A stretch of 64,000 nt of DNA, from contig CANLMQ010000010.1 of NCBI GenBank assembly GCA_947492175.1, forward strand, positions 1 through 64,000, written 5' to 3'. The notes below the pieces were generated by a model. The model saw only the letters and a program-made list of their open reading frames with translations. It ran no database searches and was not told the origin of the DNA. Position numbers and translations under genes: made by a program. Below are positions 1 to 8,767 of the stretch, piece by piece (the stretch's first letter is position 1; each line of letters starts with the position of its first letter). The DNA is from an uncultured Draconibacterium sp. (lineage in GTDB: Bacteria; Bacteroidota; Bacteroidia; Bacteroidales; Prolixibacteraceae).

Positions 1-203
1 GATATTAGCACAGGGTTTTAACAAACAGGCAAAGGCATTTATATTTAAGGCACAGGGTTTTAACAAATAAGCTCAGGGCTTTAACAAATAGCTACAGGCG
101 TTTAACAAATAGGCTCAGGCACTTTAGATATTAGCACAGGGTTTTAACAAACAGGCAAAGGCATTTATATTTAAGGCACAGGGTTTTAACAAATAAGCTC
201 AGG
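1..203. repeat. Direct repeat of 77 bp plus 21-bp tandem repeats
   Basis: Positions 1-77 and 127-203 are identical. Between and inside them a short motif of the form CAGGGnTTTAACAAAta recurs, with starts at 53, 74, 95 and 116, an exact 21-base period. The motif also occurs at 11. No open frame covers the block. It starts at the window edge, so the array probably continues upstream. It resembles a decaying intergenic minisatellite; function unknown. Confidence 0.8.
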
Positions 204-257
204 CATTTTTGAATATTACACAGGCAATTGCACCAACTGAATTGTAACTAACAACGA

Positions 258-284
258 TTCCCCGGCATCCAGCCAGCCGGGGAA
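258..284 (+). terminator. GC-rich hairpin, possible terminator of an upstream gene
   Basis: A perfect 9-bp inverted repeat (TTCCCCGGC / GCCGGGGAA) flanks a 9-base loop. There is no clear T-run directly after it, so it may be a terminator of a gene outside the window or only a structured spacer. Confidence 0.4.
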
Positions 285-1038
285 CCTGGAGTACTTATTT
301 AATGCCTTGCATTAAACAAACTTATCCTCATTCACTTCTACGTATTTTACGTGTAAATGTTAAAAAACGGGCAATGATTGGAGTGTTTGGTCAAACTAGA
401 ATTTCGTATTGTTATATTCTGAATTTTAATCTTGGTAATTAAGCAAACTATTCCTTTCTGCGTTTTTTCTCCCCAGTTCATAACCTCAATGTGTCTTCTC
501 CAATTCATCGAATCAGAACACTGTTATTCATTATGTTTTAAATCCCGATAGCATAATACTAATTCTACAGTTACTATTATCGCCAACAGAATCGCATAGA
601 TATAAACGATCATCTCCTTTGTTTTTAATACTACTTACAATTCTCCCTCTCATTTGCTGTGACATAATTTCAGATTGTAGTTTATATTCTCTTTATATTA
701 AGACCTTAAAGGTCTTTTTTATTAATACGTATAAATACTACAAAATGATTTCATATAAACCAACAATTTTAGTTTTATTAAGAAACTAATACTTAACGTT
801 GCCCAAAATAAACAACAAAGAAGGATTACCTTTTACGCTCTTTCGGAATATTTTATAAAAGACACAAAACTATTTATAAGTTTATTAAAGTCTCAAAAAG
901 AAGGGCCACCAACCTGCTGGTCAGAGCTATAATCCTTGTTATTGGCTACTACTTTTTGTAACTTGAAAATCCCTTGCATCGCAATTAAAGATAAATCTCA
1001 TAAGTTGAAAACTGACATTAAATCAAAAATTCATTTAC
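285..1038. other. Long AT-rich non-coding region
   Basis: I find no convincing gene here. The only clear structure is the terminator-like hairpin at 701-720. Around 950 there is a near match to the -7 promoter box (TACTTTTTG, one base too long) that could serve the downstream secreted protein gene, but the spacing is not canonical. Confidence 0.5.
701..720 (+). terminator. Intrinsic terminator-like hairpin
   Basis: AGACCT and AGGTCT pair around a three-base TAA loop and run straight into six T residues. This is a compact intrinsic terminator for + strand transcription, although no gene is visible immediately upstream inside the window. Confidence 0.55.
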
Positions 1039-2790
1039 ATGAAACAACTTTACTTTATTTCAAAAAATTTACTGGCTGCTTTACTGCTAATAACAGTTAT
1101 GGCGGCAAATGCACAGGAATCTCTCACCATCGATATGGGAGATATTGAACTTCTTCCTGAGCAAGACACCCAACTAATTGCTGCATACATTAACAGAACC
1201 GACACTTCTTATACCGGAATAAAATGGAATACTGATCCCGGTTATCTCGGAAAAATAAACAGTGATGGTGTTTTAACCGCCGGTCAGCCCGGAGAAGGAT
1301 ACCTTATTGCCAAATACAAAGACCTCAGGGATTCTGTTAACCTGGTTATTACAGGAGAACCAAAGGACAACGATGACATGGACGACATTTATCCAAAGGT
1401 TAAAATAGTTCCGGGAAGCATTAAGGTTGAAGTAAGCGATTCGGTTGAACTCTATGCTTTTTACGTTGATTCGTCTGATGTAAAAATTGATACCATGACA
1501 TTTATGTGGTCGGTTGAGCCCACAGACTTAGGAGAATTTCCTGATCCGGCAAATAGTATGTTTCGGGCAGGAGACATCCCCGGGAAAGGCATGATAATAG
1601 CTCAATACGGAGAGTTGGCCGATACGGCAAAAATTGAAATCTACGAAAGCAAGCGAACCAAGGAGAAAAAAGAGAAACACAATAACGGGAACAAAGGAAA
1701 ACAAATGACCATTGAACCTGGCGATACAGTTGTGTATACCGGTGCTGCCCCAATAAAATATTCTGCTACCTACAAAACAAACGGCAACAAACACCAAAAT
1801 GCTGAGTTTATGTGGAGTGTATCCGACACAAGCATAGCCACTATTGACTCCGAAGGATTACTTACGCTAAAAGGAGAAACCGGAATGACGCTGGTAAATG
1901 TTGAATACAGCAACTTTGGATCAAGTGTTGAATTACTGGTTGTAGACTCAACTGTTGATATGGAGGTAAATACTATTTCTATTCGCCGGGTTCTGCCAGG
2001 TGGAAAAGAACTAAAAGCCAAAACCTTAAAAGAAGGTGATTCGTTTAAAATTGGCGGCCTGCCTTATCCCTTAAATTTACTCAATGCAGGAATGATACAT
2101 TTCCCGTTTGGATGCATCGAAGAAGACATAGAAATCTTCATGCTTATTCCGGAAAAATATGCCGAAATGAACAACGACAGTACTGAAGTTGATTTTAGCT
2201 CAGATATTGTTACCGGTGTAGAATTTAACGTAAAACCTGTTGGCTCAGACACAATAGTGGAACCTTACTGGTTTAATATCCCCGTTGAGTTAAAACTGGT
2301 TTACAAAAGAGGCTTAATTGACTCACTTGGTATCGAGCCGCAAGATCTTGATATGTTCTTTGCCGACAGTACCAGCTTTGTTGAAGTTGACGGAGAAATA
2401 GCAACCGTTGATACGGCAAGAAACAGAATTTACGCTTCAATTGCCCACTTCAGTACCATTGTTGTAAAAGAAAAAAATGCAACAACATCAGTACAAGATC
2501 TGACTCCGGTGTCGAAAGATATGCTTGAAATTTATCCAAATCCGTTTAGATCTTCTGCAACAGTACAGTTCGCTTTAACTGATCCCGGCGAAGTAAATAT
2601 TTCGGTATACAATATATTTGGACAGAAAGTAAAAGTATTGGCCGATGGAGAATATACCAAAGGATTGCACAAAGTTACCTGGAGAGGGAAAGATATAAGT
2701 GGCGCACCGGCAACATCAGGAATCTACCTCTGCCGATTTATAAAAGATGGAGAAATAAGCCAGGTTAAACGCATTATTCTAAATCGATAG
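1039..2790 (+). CDS. Secreted Ig-like protein with T9SS type A sorting domain
   Basis: A 583-residue exported protein. Residues 1-26 form a signal peptide ending near ANA. At least three bacterial Ig-like (BIG2-type) segments follow, around residues 27-105, 120-205 and 225-305, recognisable by phrases such as 'FMWSVSDTSIATIDSEG'. A middle region (about 310-480) is unassigned. The C-terminal 85 residues, starting near 'LEIYPNPF' and containing 'NIFGQKV' and 'SGIYLCRF', match the Por/type IX secretion type A sorting domain, so the protein is probably moved across the outer membrane and anchored or released. Substrate or binding partner is unknown. It stands alone, with a terminator after it and opposite-strand genes downstream. 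The start was chosen because it directly begins the signal peptide. Confidence 0.85.
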   Translation: MKQLYFISKNLLAALLLITVMAANAQESLTIDMGDIELLPEQDTQLIAAYINRTDTSYTGIKWNTDPGYLGKINSDGVLTAGQPGEGYLIAKYKDLRDSVNLVITGEPKDNDDMDDIYPKVKIVPGSIKVEVSDSVELYAFYVDSSDVKIDTMTFMWSVEPTDLGEFPDPANSMFRAGDIPGKGMIIAQYGELADTAKIEIYESKRTKEKKEKHNNGNKGKQMTIEPGDTVVYTGAAPIKYSATYKTNGNKHQNAEFMWSVSDTSIATIDSEGLLTLKGETGMTLVNVEYSNFGSSVELLVVDSTVDMEVNTISIRRVLPGGKELKAKTLKEGDSFKIGGLPYPLNLLNAGMIHFPFGCIEEDIEIFMLIPEKYAEMNNDSTEVDFSSDIVTGVEFNVKPVGSDTIVEPYWFNIPVELKLVYKRGLIDSLGIEPQDLDMFFADSTSFVEVDGEIATVDTARNRIYASIAHFSTIVVKEKNATTSVQDLTPVSKDMLEIYPNPFRSSATVQFALTDPGEVNISVYNIFGQKVKVLADGEYTKGLHKVTWRGKDISGAPATSGIYLCRFIKDGEISQVKRIILNR

Positions 2791-2812
2791 CAAATTCCAA
2801 ATCGCATAGTTT

Positions 2813-2856
2813 AAAAAGCCTTATATCCGGAAAGACCGAATAAAAGGCTTTTTTTT
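2813..2856 (+). terminator. Terminator of the secreted Ig-like protein gene
   Basis: AAAAAGCCTT pairs with AAGGCTTTTT across an internal loop that can itself form a small TCCGG-type hairpin. An uninterrupted run of T follows. Confidence 0.75.
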
Positions 2857-2888
2857 ACAAACGAGTTTTTGATATGCATACACAATAA

Positions 2889-2930
2889 AAAAAGAGAGCT
2901 GCTCAAATAAATGAGCAGCTCTCTTTTTTA
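2889..2930 (-). terminator. Terminator of the rplM-rpsI-rpsB-tsf operon
   Basis: A long inverted repeat, AAAGAGAGCTGCTCA / TGAGCAGCTCTCTTT, closes on a short AT loop. On the minus strand it is followed by T residues, just beyond the tsf stop codon. Confidence 0.85.
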
Positions 2931-2947
2931 TATCCTGTCAGGATTAA

Positions 2948-3772
2948 CTATGCATTCAACGAATAACGGTCGAAAGCAGTTACAGTTAATTCCGCATCGC
3001 TTTGCTTTAAGAAATCTTTAATCGACATTTTATTGTCTTTAACGTAAGCTTGGTTTAACAAAGTAACATCTTTGTACCATTTGTTAAGCGAACCTTGTGC
3101 AATTTTTTCAAGCATTGCTTCAGGTTTACCTTCGTTACGATATTTATCCATAGCAAATGCCAATTCCTTATCAATTTCAGCCTGTGGAATTGAAGCTTCG
3201 TCAATAGCAACAGGAGCCATAGCTGCAACTTGCATTGCAACATCTTTACCTACTTGCTCTTCAGTAGCTTTATTGAATGAAACCAAAGTAGCTAGTTTAC
3301 TTCCAGGGTGGATGTAAGGAACTACTGTTTCATCAGCCAAACATTTGTAATAAGAAAGGTCAAGTTTCTCACCGGTAACACCAGTTTGCTCAGTCACCAA
3401 TGCTTCAATTGATACACCATCAAGTTCGATAGCTTTAAGAGCTTCCAAACTTTCTACTTTATTTTCTAAAGCGGCATCCATTATCTTTTCAGCAAATGCA
3501 ACAAAGCTTTCATTTTTTGCAACAAAGTCAGTTTCGCAATTTAGTACTACAATAGCACCAAATTTAGCATCGGCTGCAACCTTTGCAATTGCAACACCTT
3601 CTGCTGCATCTCTGTCTGCACGTTTGTTAGCAATAAGTTTACCTTTTTCGCGAATAATTTCCAGTGCTCTGTCAAAGTCACCTTCGGCGTCTTTCAGGGC
3701 ATTTTTGCAATCCATCATCCCTGCGCCAGATACTTTTCGTAGTTTTACTACGTCAGCTGTTGTAAAAGACAT
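2948..3772 (-). CDS. tsf: Translation elongation factor Ts
   Basis: Elongation factor Ts, the cytoplasmic nucleotide exchange factor that regenerates EF-Tu-GTP. The 274-residue length is normal for the family. The N-terminal UBA-like segment carries the signature 'SGAGMMDCKNAL' (residues 15-26) and the exchange core carries 'TDFVAKNESF' (81-90), which contacts EF-Tu. It is the last gene of the minus-strand set rplM-rpsI-rpsB-tsf, 44 bases after rpsB, and is followed by a strong terminator. The rpsB-tsf pairing is conserved across bacteria. Confidence 0.98.
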   Translation of the reverse strand: MSFTTADVVKLRKVSGAGMMDCKNALKDAEGDFDRALEIIREKGKLIANKRADRDAAEGVAIAKVAADAKFGAIVVLNCETDFVAKNESFVAFAEKIMDAALENKVESLEALKAIELDGVSIEALVTEQTGVTGEKLDLSYYKCLADETVVPYIHPGSKLATLVSFNKATEEQVGKDVAMQVAAMAPVAIDEASIPQAEIDKELAFAMDKYRNEGKPEAMLEKIAQGSLNKWYKDVTLLNQAYVKDNKMSIKDFLKQSDAELTVTAFDRYSLNA

Positions 3773-3816
3773 AATTAAATCTCTTCTAATTGGTTTATAT
3801 AATTACTTAACCTCTA

Positions 3817-4605
3817 TTATTCTTCTTCAGAAGTTTCTTCTGCAGCGGCTTCTTCTTTCGCTGCTTTTGCAGCTTTTTTGCTAGCCTTAGCATCAGCATC
3901 TTCTTTATCTTTCTCGAATTTGCGCTCGTTTAAACCTTCCGAAATCGCGTCAGTCATAGCACCAACAATTAAACGGATAGATTGAGAAGCATCGTCGTTT
4001 GCAGGAATTACAAAATCAACATCTTCAGGATTCGAGTTTGTATCTACAATTGCAAATACAGGAATTCCCAATTTTTTTGCTTCGCGAACTGCAATTTTTT
4101 CTTTCAGAACATCAACAACAAACAATGCAGCTGGTAAGCGGCTAAGGTCAGAAATAGAACCCAATACTTTTTCCAACTTGGCACGTTGTCTTGTAATTTG
4201 TAGTTTCTCTCTTTTTGAAAGATTGTCCCAACTTGTGTCCTTCATCATTTTATCGATGGAGATCATTTTCTTAACCGCTTTACGGATAGTTGGGAAGTTG
4301 GTAAGCATACCTCCTGGCCAGCGCTCAGTTACATATGGCATACCTACGCCTTTTACTAAGTCTGAAACCAAATCTTTGGCTTGCTTTTTAGTTGCAACAA
4401 ATAAAACTTTACGACCCGATTTTGCAATTTGTTTGATTGCATTGGCAGCTTCGTCAATTTTTACAACTGTTTTTTGAAGATCGATAATGTGGATACCGTT
4501 TTTCTCCATGAAGATATAAGGCTCCATGTTTGGGTTCCACTTTCTTTTCAAGTGCCCAAAATGTGCACCTGCATCCAATAATTCTTGAAAATTTGTTCTT
4601 GGCAT
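3817..4605 (-). CDS. rpsB: 30S ribosomal protein S2
   Basis: Small-subunit ribosomal protein S2, which is needed to dock S1 and complete the 30S particle. It has 262 residues. The start 'FQELLDAGAHFGH' and the internal 'NPNMEPYIF' and 'TNFPTIRKAV' segments are typical. The C-terminal 30 or so residues form a low-complexity Lys/Ala/Glu tail (for example 'KASKKAAKAAKEEAAAEE'), longer than in E. coli but common in Bacteroidetes. A 97-base gap separates it from rpsI and may hold its own promoter or leader. Confidence 0.98.
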   Translation of the reverse strand: MPRTNFQELLDAGAHFGHLKRKWNPNMEPYIFMEKNGIHIIDLQKTVVKIDEAANAIKQIAKSGRKVLFVATKKQAKDLVSDLVKGVGMPYVTERWPGGMLTNFPTIRKAVKKMISIDKMMKDTSWDNLSKREKLQITRQRAKLEKVLGSISDLSRLPAALFVVDVLKEKIAVREAKKLGIPVFAIVDTNSNPEDVDFVIPANDDASQSIRLIVGAMTDAISEGLNERKFEKDKEDADAKASKKAAKAAKEEAAAEETSEEE

Positions 4606-4702
4606 CTGTTTACTTTTTTCTATGCTCTAAAAGCAACCGTTAAGTAGTCCGCCTGCCGACGGAATCTCAACCGTTTTAGATCCATATAATTGATAAATAA
4701 TA

Positions 4703-5089
4703 TTAACGTTTTGAGAACTGGAAACGTTTCCTTGCTTTTGGTTGACCAGGTTTTTTACGTTCCACCTCGCGTGGATCCCTTGTTACGAATCCGGCAGCCT
4801 TTAATTGAGTTCTTGATTCAGGATCAATTTCCATTAAAGCACGTGTGATAGCCAAACGTAAAGCTTCTGCCTGTCCTTTTGGTCCACCACCATCAAGATT
4901 TACTTTAATATCATATTTTTCTGCAACCTCAAGCAGGTTCAATGGCTGCAATACAATGTATTGCAATGTTTCTGCTGGGAAATATTCTTTAACATCCCTT
5001 TTGTTTACGGTAATGTTACCTTTTCCTTCGCTTACGTAAATACGAGCAACAGCTGATTTTCTACGTCCGATTGTGTTTACTACTTCCAT
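4703..5089 (-). CDS. rpsI: 30S ribosomal protein S9
   Basis: Small-subunit protein S9, whose C-terminal basic tail reaches the P-site tRNA. The 128-residue length is standard. 'GRRKSAVARIYV' at the start and the ending 'KARKRFQFSKR' are family hallmarks. Its ATG overlaps the rplM stop codon by one base (TAATG), which implies translational coupling with L13. Confidence 0.98.
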   Translation of the reverse strand: MEVVNTIGRRKSAVARIYVSEGKGNITVNKRDVKEYFPAETLQYIVLQPLNLLEVAEKYDIKVNLDGGGPKGQAEALRLAITRALMEIDPESRTQLKAAGFVTRDPREVERKKPGQPKARKRFQFSKR

Positions 5090-5544
5090 TATTTAATCGT
5101 ATTTAAATCAACAACTTTTGGTTTTTGAGCTTCAAATTTGTGCTCAGCCCCCACTACTACATGCAGGTTACGGTACAATTCTCTTCCTAATTTATTTTTA
5201 GGAAGCATACCTCTTACTGCTTTCTCCACCAAACGCTCAGGATATTTTGCTAAAACATCCTGCGGGCTCTGAAAACGCTGACCACCAGGATAACCTGTGT
5301 GACGGATATAAACTTTATCAGTCATTTTTTTACCGGTTAACGCAATTTTTTCAGCATTGATAACAATTACGTTATCGCCACAATCAACGTGAGGTGTGAA
5401 ACTTGGCTTGTATTTACCTCTCAACATTTTAGCAACTTTACTTGCCAAACGTCCCAATACCATGTTTTCTGCATCAACAATTACCCACTCTTTTTCAACA
5501 GTAGCTTTGTTTGCAGAAATTGTTTTATAACTAAGTGTGTCCAC
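5089..5544 (-). CDS. rplM: 50S ribosomal protein L13 (GTG start)
   Basis: Large-subunit assembly protein L13. An in-frame ATG upstream (5622) would give 177 residues, but the family begins at 'DTLSYKTISANK'. I therefore place the start at the GTG at 5544, giving 151 residues, the usual Bacteroidetes length. Motifs include 'VLGRLASKVAKMLRGK' and 'YIRHTGYPGG'. First gene of the minus-strand ribosomal operon, one-base overlap with rpsI. A good promoter lies at 5688-5718, giving a leader of about 140 bases. Confidence 0.93.
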   Translation of the reverse strand: MDTLSYKTISANKATVEKEWVIVDAENMVLGRLASKVAKMLRGKYKPSFTPHVDCGDNVIVINAEKIALTGKKMTDKVYIRHTGYPGGQRFQSPQDVLAKYPERLVEKAVRGMLPKNKLGRELYRNLHVVVGAEHKFEAQKPKVVDLNTIK

Positions 5545-5645
5545 TTTATAAATTTTTAATTGTATTACAATCTGTGATTTTACTCCTCGCGGTTTTTCTG
5601 TCTCAACGGAATTATTCGACAAAACGCCTTACTTAAAGAAAATCA

Positions 5646-5672
5646 ACTACTTACATTCCTTATCTCTAAGGA
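5646..5672 (-). promoter_or_regulatory. Structured leader segment upstream of rplM
   Basis: Inside the rplM leader a 6-bp stem (TCCTTA / TAAGGA on the minus strand) closes a GAGA tetraloop. L13 controls its own operon in E. coli by binding the mRNA leader. Whether this hairpin plays such a role here is only a guess. Confidence 0.3.
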
Positions 5673-5687
5673 TAATAATCGGGACTG

Positions 5688-5718
5688 CAAAAGTATTTTC
5701 TTTTTTCGTAAATCCAAA
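5688..5718 (-). promoter_or_regulatory. Promoter of the rplM-rpsI operon
   Basis: On the minus strand TTTG (5718-5715) lies 19 bases before TACTTTTG (5695-5688), an exact match to the Bacteroidetes -33/-7 consensus in both sequence and spacing. Confidence 0.75.
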
Positions 5719-5912
5719 GAAATAACAATCAAATTTTCAATTAGTTAAATGCTTTTTTTAGATTTTTGTAACACATCTCCACAGCTAGCACACAAACGAC
5801 TGATATTCAACACAAACACACATAAATAATTCATTAGCCCGACTTTTCCTTAATGTTAATAAAACATTGTATAAATCAACATTAAAGACAAGGGGTAGCA
5901 ACATAAAATCTT

Positions 5913-5920
5913 TACTTTTG
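5913..5920 (+). promoter_or_regulatory. -7 promoter box for ftsX
   Basis: TACTTTTG matches the Bacteroidetes -7 consensus TAnnTTTG and lies 24 bases before the ATG at 5945. No clear -33 TTG is seen at the right distance. Its position inside the longer open frame starting at 5867 argues for the later start. Confidence 0.5.
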
Positions 5921-5944
5921 TTTTACTCAGTAAGACGAAACAGT

Positions 5945-6823
5945 ATGGCAAATCCGAAACCAAAACGATTAAAAAAACGATTCCTGAACTCCTGGATTAC
6001 ATCGTTAATAAGTATATCGCTGGTTTTAATTTTACTCGGAATACTAAGTTTAATTTTAATTAATGCCCGACAGCTGTCGGAATATGTTAGAGAAAAAATT
6101 GGTTTTACATTAGTTTTAAAAGACGATTTAAAAGAAGTTGAAATTATTCGTTTGCAAAAGGTACTAAACGCCAGCAACTTTGTAAAGTCAACTCGTTTTA
6201 TCGACAAAAAAACGGCTGCTCAGGAACTAACAGAAGAACTGGGCGAAGATTTTATCGGATTTCTGGGCTACAACCCTTTGTTTGCATCGCTCGACGTAAA
6301 ACTTTATGCACCTTACACAACTACTGATAGTTTGCAATTACTGGAGCAACAATTCCTGGCCTATCCGCAGGTTTCAGAAGTATATTACCAAAGAGACCTG
6401 GTCTCGCTGATAAATAAAAACGTTCGAAAAATCAGCATTTTACTTATTACTATAAGTGCACTGCTTACATTTATATTCTTCGGACTAATAAATAATACAA
6501 TCCGTATTTTAATTTATTCGCAGCGTTTTACCATTAACACCATGCAAATGGTTGGTGCAAGCAAAAATTTCATTCGCTCCCCCTTTTTGCGACGCAGCAT
6601 TTTTTTAGGATTATACGGGGCCTTTATAGCCAATATCATATTAGTAACAGGTGTTTATACTTACAAAAAAGAACTTCAGGGTTTAATAAGTAACAACGAT
6701 TTAACAACTACGCTATTAGTAGCTATAATTGTATTTGTCCTTGGTTTTGTCATTTCATTTCTGTCAACGTGGTTTGCCATTAACAAATTCCTGCGGTTGA
6801 AATTTGATGAATTGTTTTATTAA
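5945..6823 (+). CDS. ftsX: Cell division protein FtsX
   Basis: Inner-membrane FtsX, the permease-like partner of the FtsE ATPase that transmits divisome signals to periplasmic cell-wall hydrolases. The 292 residues show one N-terminal transmembrane helix after a basic 'PKPKRLKKRF' segment, a periplasmic domain (about 45-170), and three C-terminal helices. I use the ATG at 5945 rather than 5867 because the protein then begins with the cytoplasmic basic stretch and the promoter lies outside it. ftsE is not adjacent; the gene heads ftsX, DUF3098, uppP, truB and queA, an order seen in other Bacteroidetes. Confidence 0.92.
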   Translation: MANPKPKRLKKRFLNSWITSLISISLVLILLGILSLILINARQLSEYVREKIGFTLVLKDDLKEVEIIRLQKVLNASNFVKSTRFIDKKTAAQELTEELGEDFIGFLGYNPLFASLDVKLYAPYTTTDSLQLLEQQFLAYPQVSEVYYQRDLVSLINKNVRKISILLITISALLTFIFFGLINNTIRILIYSQRFTINTMQMVGASKNFIRSPFLRRSIFLGLYGAFIANIILVTGVYTYKKELQGLISNNDLTTTLLVAIIVFVLGFVISFLSTWFAINKFLRLKFDELFY

Positions 6824-6832
6824 TTATCTTTG
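6804..6832 (+). promoter_or_regulatory. Promoter upstream of the DUF3098 gene
   Basis: TTG (6804-6806) is 18 bases before TATCTTTG (6825-6832), matching the Bacteroidetes consensus. The -33 half lies inside the end of ftsX, and the ATG follows 20 bases after the -7 box. Confidence 0.65.
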
Positions 6833-6852
6833 CCCATATTATTGTTCAAAAC

Positions 6853-7119
6853 ATGGTAAAAAAAGTAAAAGAATCTAAAGCAGTTAAGGATAATTCAGGC
6901 TTTGCACTTGGCAAAGAAAACTATAAATTAATGGCAATTGGTTTTGCTATAATTGTAGTCGGTTTTATTTTGTTAGCTGGTGGAGGAAGTGATGATCCTA
7001 ACGTATTTAGCGAAGACATTTTTAATTTCCGCAGGCTTACTATTGCCCCTTTACTTCTTTTGTTTGGCTTTATTTTCGAGATTTATGCCATAATGAAAAA
7101 GCCCAGGGACGATAAATAA
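6853..7119 (+). CDS. DUF3098 family small membrane protein
   Basis: An 88-residue protein with a basic N-terminus and two transmembrane helices (about 27-43 and 66-82) separated by 'GGSDDPNVFSEDIFNFRR'. It matches the DUF3098 family, found in Bacteroidetes between ftsX and uppP. The function is not known; the location between a divisome gene and a lipid-carrier recycling gene suggests an envelope role (inference). It has its own promoter overlapping the ftsX end. Confidence 0.85.
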   Translation: MVKKVKESKAVKDNSGFALGKENYKLMAIGFAIIVVGFILLAGGGSDDPNVFSEDIFNFRRLTIAPLLLLFGFIFEIYAIMKKPRDDK

Positions 7120-7130
7120 TTCACATTTTC

Positions 7131-7910
7131 ATGAATTCACTCCAAGCACTGCTACTAGGAATAATTCAAGGGCTCACCGAATTTCTTCCGGTTAGCTCCA
7201 GCGGCCATATTGAAATAGGCCATGCAATTCTTAATTTAAACGGAGGCAACGACTTACTTTTTGTGCTGACCGTTCATGTAGCAACCGTGCTCAGCACAAT
7301 TGTAGTTTTCAGAAAAGATATAGTAGAATTGGTCAGCGATCTTTTAAAATTTCAGAAAAACGATTCAACTATTTATATTGCCAAACTTCTTTTTTCGTCG
7401 TTTCCCATTGTAATTGTAGGCTTATTTTTTAAAGAAGAAATTGAAGCTTTTTTTACAGGTAACTTATTTTTTGTTGGTTGTATGTTGCTTTTTACTGCAT
7501 GTCTTCTTGCACTCACCCACTTTATTAAAAAAACCGATGGGAAAATTACTTTTCTTAAAGCATTGATTATTGGAATGGCCCAAACAATAGCTGTTTTGCC
7601 TGGAATATCGCGAAGTGGCGCCACAATTGCTACAGGTTTGTTATTAAAAGTAAAAAAGGATGATGTGGCCAGATTTTCTTTCCTGATGGTGCTTATTCCA
7701 ATTCTTGGTGCCGCTTTCATGGATATTATTAGCGGTGAATTAAGTACTTCGAAAGTTGACACAATTCCTCTTCTTGTGGGTTTTTTAGGAGCATTTTTTT
7801 CGGGCCTGCTTGCCTGTTCCTTAATGATTAAGGTTGTAAAGCGTGGAAAACTAATTTATTTTGCCATCTATTGTTCTCTTATTGGTCTTATTGCTATCTT
7901 TGCAGCTTGA
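7131..7910 (+). CDS. uppP: Undecaprenyl-diphosphatase
   Basis: Integral membrane phosphatase (BacA/UppP family) that converts undecaprenyl diphosphate to the monophosphate, recycling the carrier for peptidoglycan and other wall polymers. In the 259 residues, the two family motifs are present: 'GLTEFLPVSSSGH' (14-26) with its catalytic Glu and Ser residues, and 'PGISRSGAT' (157-165). About eight hydrophobic helices are visible. It starts 11 bases after the DUF3098 gene. Confidence 0.97.
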   Translation: MNSLQALLLGIIQGLTEFLPVSSSGHIEIGHAILNLNGGNDLLFVLTVHVATVLSTIVVFRKDIVELVSDLLKFQKNDSTIYIAKLLFSSFPIVIVGLFFKEEIEAFFTGNLFFVGCMLLFTACLLALTHFIKKTDGKITFLKALIIGMAQTIAVLPGISRSGATIATGLLLKVKKDDVARFSFLMVLIPILGAAFMDIISGELSTSKVDTIPLLVGFLGAFFSGLLACSLMIKVVKRGKLIYFAIYCSLIGLIAIFAA

Positions 7911-7955
7911 TTTTCCCAGAAATCAACACAATAAGCTGAAATATAAACACTTACA

Positions 7956-8669
7956 ATGCCCGAATTTAAAAATACATACGATTTCCCTGCAGGAGAAATT
8001 TTACTATTCGACAAAGAATTGGAATGGACTTCGTTTGATGTAGTCAATCGTGTACGCTACATTCTGTGCAGAAAACTGGGCATAAAAAAAATGAAAGTCG
8101 GACATGCCGGGACACTCGATCCTTTAGCTACCGGGCTTGTTATACTGTGTACGGGTAAAGCAACCAAAAAAATCGAAGAACTTCAGCTTGGAGAAAAAGA
8201 ATATATTGCCACCATAAAAATCGGGGCAACTACTCCCTCATTCGACCTGGAAACAGAAGAAGACAGTTCAAGCGATTATTCCCATGTAACTGAGGAATTA
8301 CTCAATGCAGCCATTCTTAAGTTTACCGGAGAAATAGATCAGGTTCCTCCTGTTTTTTCTGCTGTAAAAATAAAAGGAAGACGAGCCTTCGATTATGCAA
8401 GAAATGGTGAAGATGTAAAACTAAGATCGAAAAGAATTGTTATAAGAAAGATTGAGATTGAATCTTATGATTTACCCGAAGTTAAACTAAGAGTTACTTG
8501 CGGCAAAGGAACATACATACGGGCACTGGCACGCGACATTGGTGAAGAGCTTAAATGTGGTGGTTATTTAACAGCACTCGAGCGAACAAGAATAGGGAAT
8601 TACCACGTAAAGGACGCATTTAAAGTAAATTATTTTCTGGAAAATTTAAATTTAAATGAAACTAATTGA
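7956..8669 (+). CDS. truB: tRNA pseudouridine(55) synthase
   Basis: TruB makes pseudouridine 55 in the T-loop of tRNAs. The 237 residues contain the conserved 'GHAGTLDPLATG' block, with catalytic Asp at about residue 55, and downstream 'PPVFSAVKIKGRRAF' and 'RVTCGKGTYIRALARDIG', which build the RNA-binding cleft. The protein lacks a long C-terminal PUA extension, a short form common in this phylum. It is 45 bases downstream of uppP. Confidence 0.97.
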   Translation: MPEFKNTYDFPAGEILLFDKELEWTSFDVVNRVRYILCRKLGIKKMKVGHAGTLDPLATGLVILCTGKATKKIEELQLGEKEYIATIKIGATTPSFDLETEEDSSSDYSHVTEELLNAAILKFTGEIDQVPPVFSAVKIKGRRAFDYARNGEDVKLRSKRIVIRKIEIESYDLPEVKLRVTCGKGTYIRALARDIGEELKCGGYLTALERTRIGNYHVKDAFKVNYFLENLNLNETN

Positions 8670-8719
8670 AAAATGCCCCGTATAACGGGATTCCATTAGA
8701 GAATATCAACATTCTGTAT

Positions 8720-8727
8720 TATTTTTG
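8720..8727 (+). promoter_or_regulatory. -7 box upstream of queA
   Basis: TATTTTTG matches TAnnTTTG, 41 bases ahead of the queA ATG in the 98-base truB-queA gap. A -33 TTG at the expected distance is not evident. Confidence 0.4.
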
Positions 8728-8767
8728 TCAATTACTTAATAAAGAATTACTTTAAAAGAAATAGCAA

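Noticed and set aside
1..203. Possible CRISPR-like array
   Set aside because: The repeats are directly adjacent or nested, without unique spacers of constant length, and no cas genes are present.
5545..5622. N-terminal extension of L13 from the upstream ATG
   Set aside because: The extra 26 residues have no similarity to the L13 family, and the GTG at 5544 gives the usual length.
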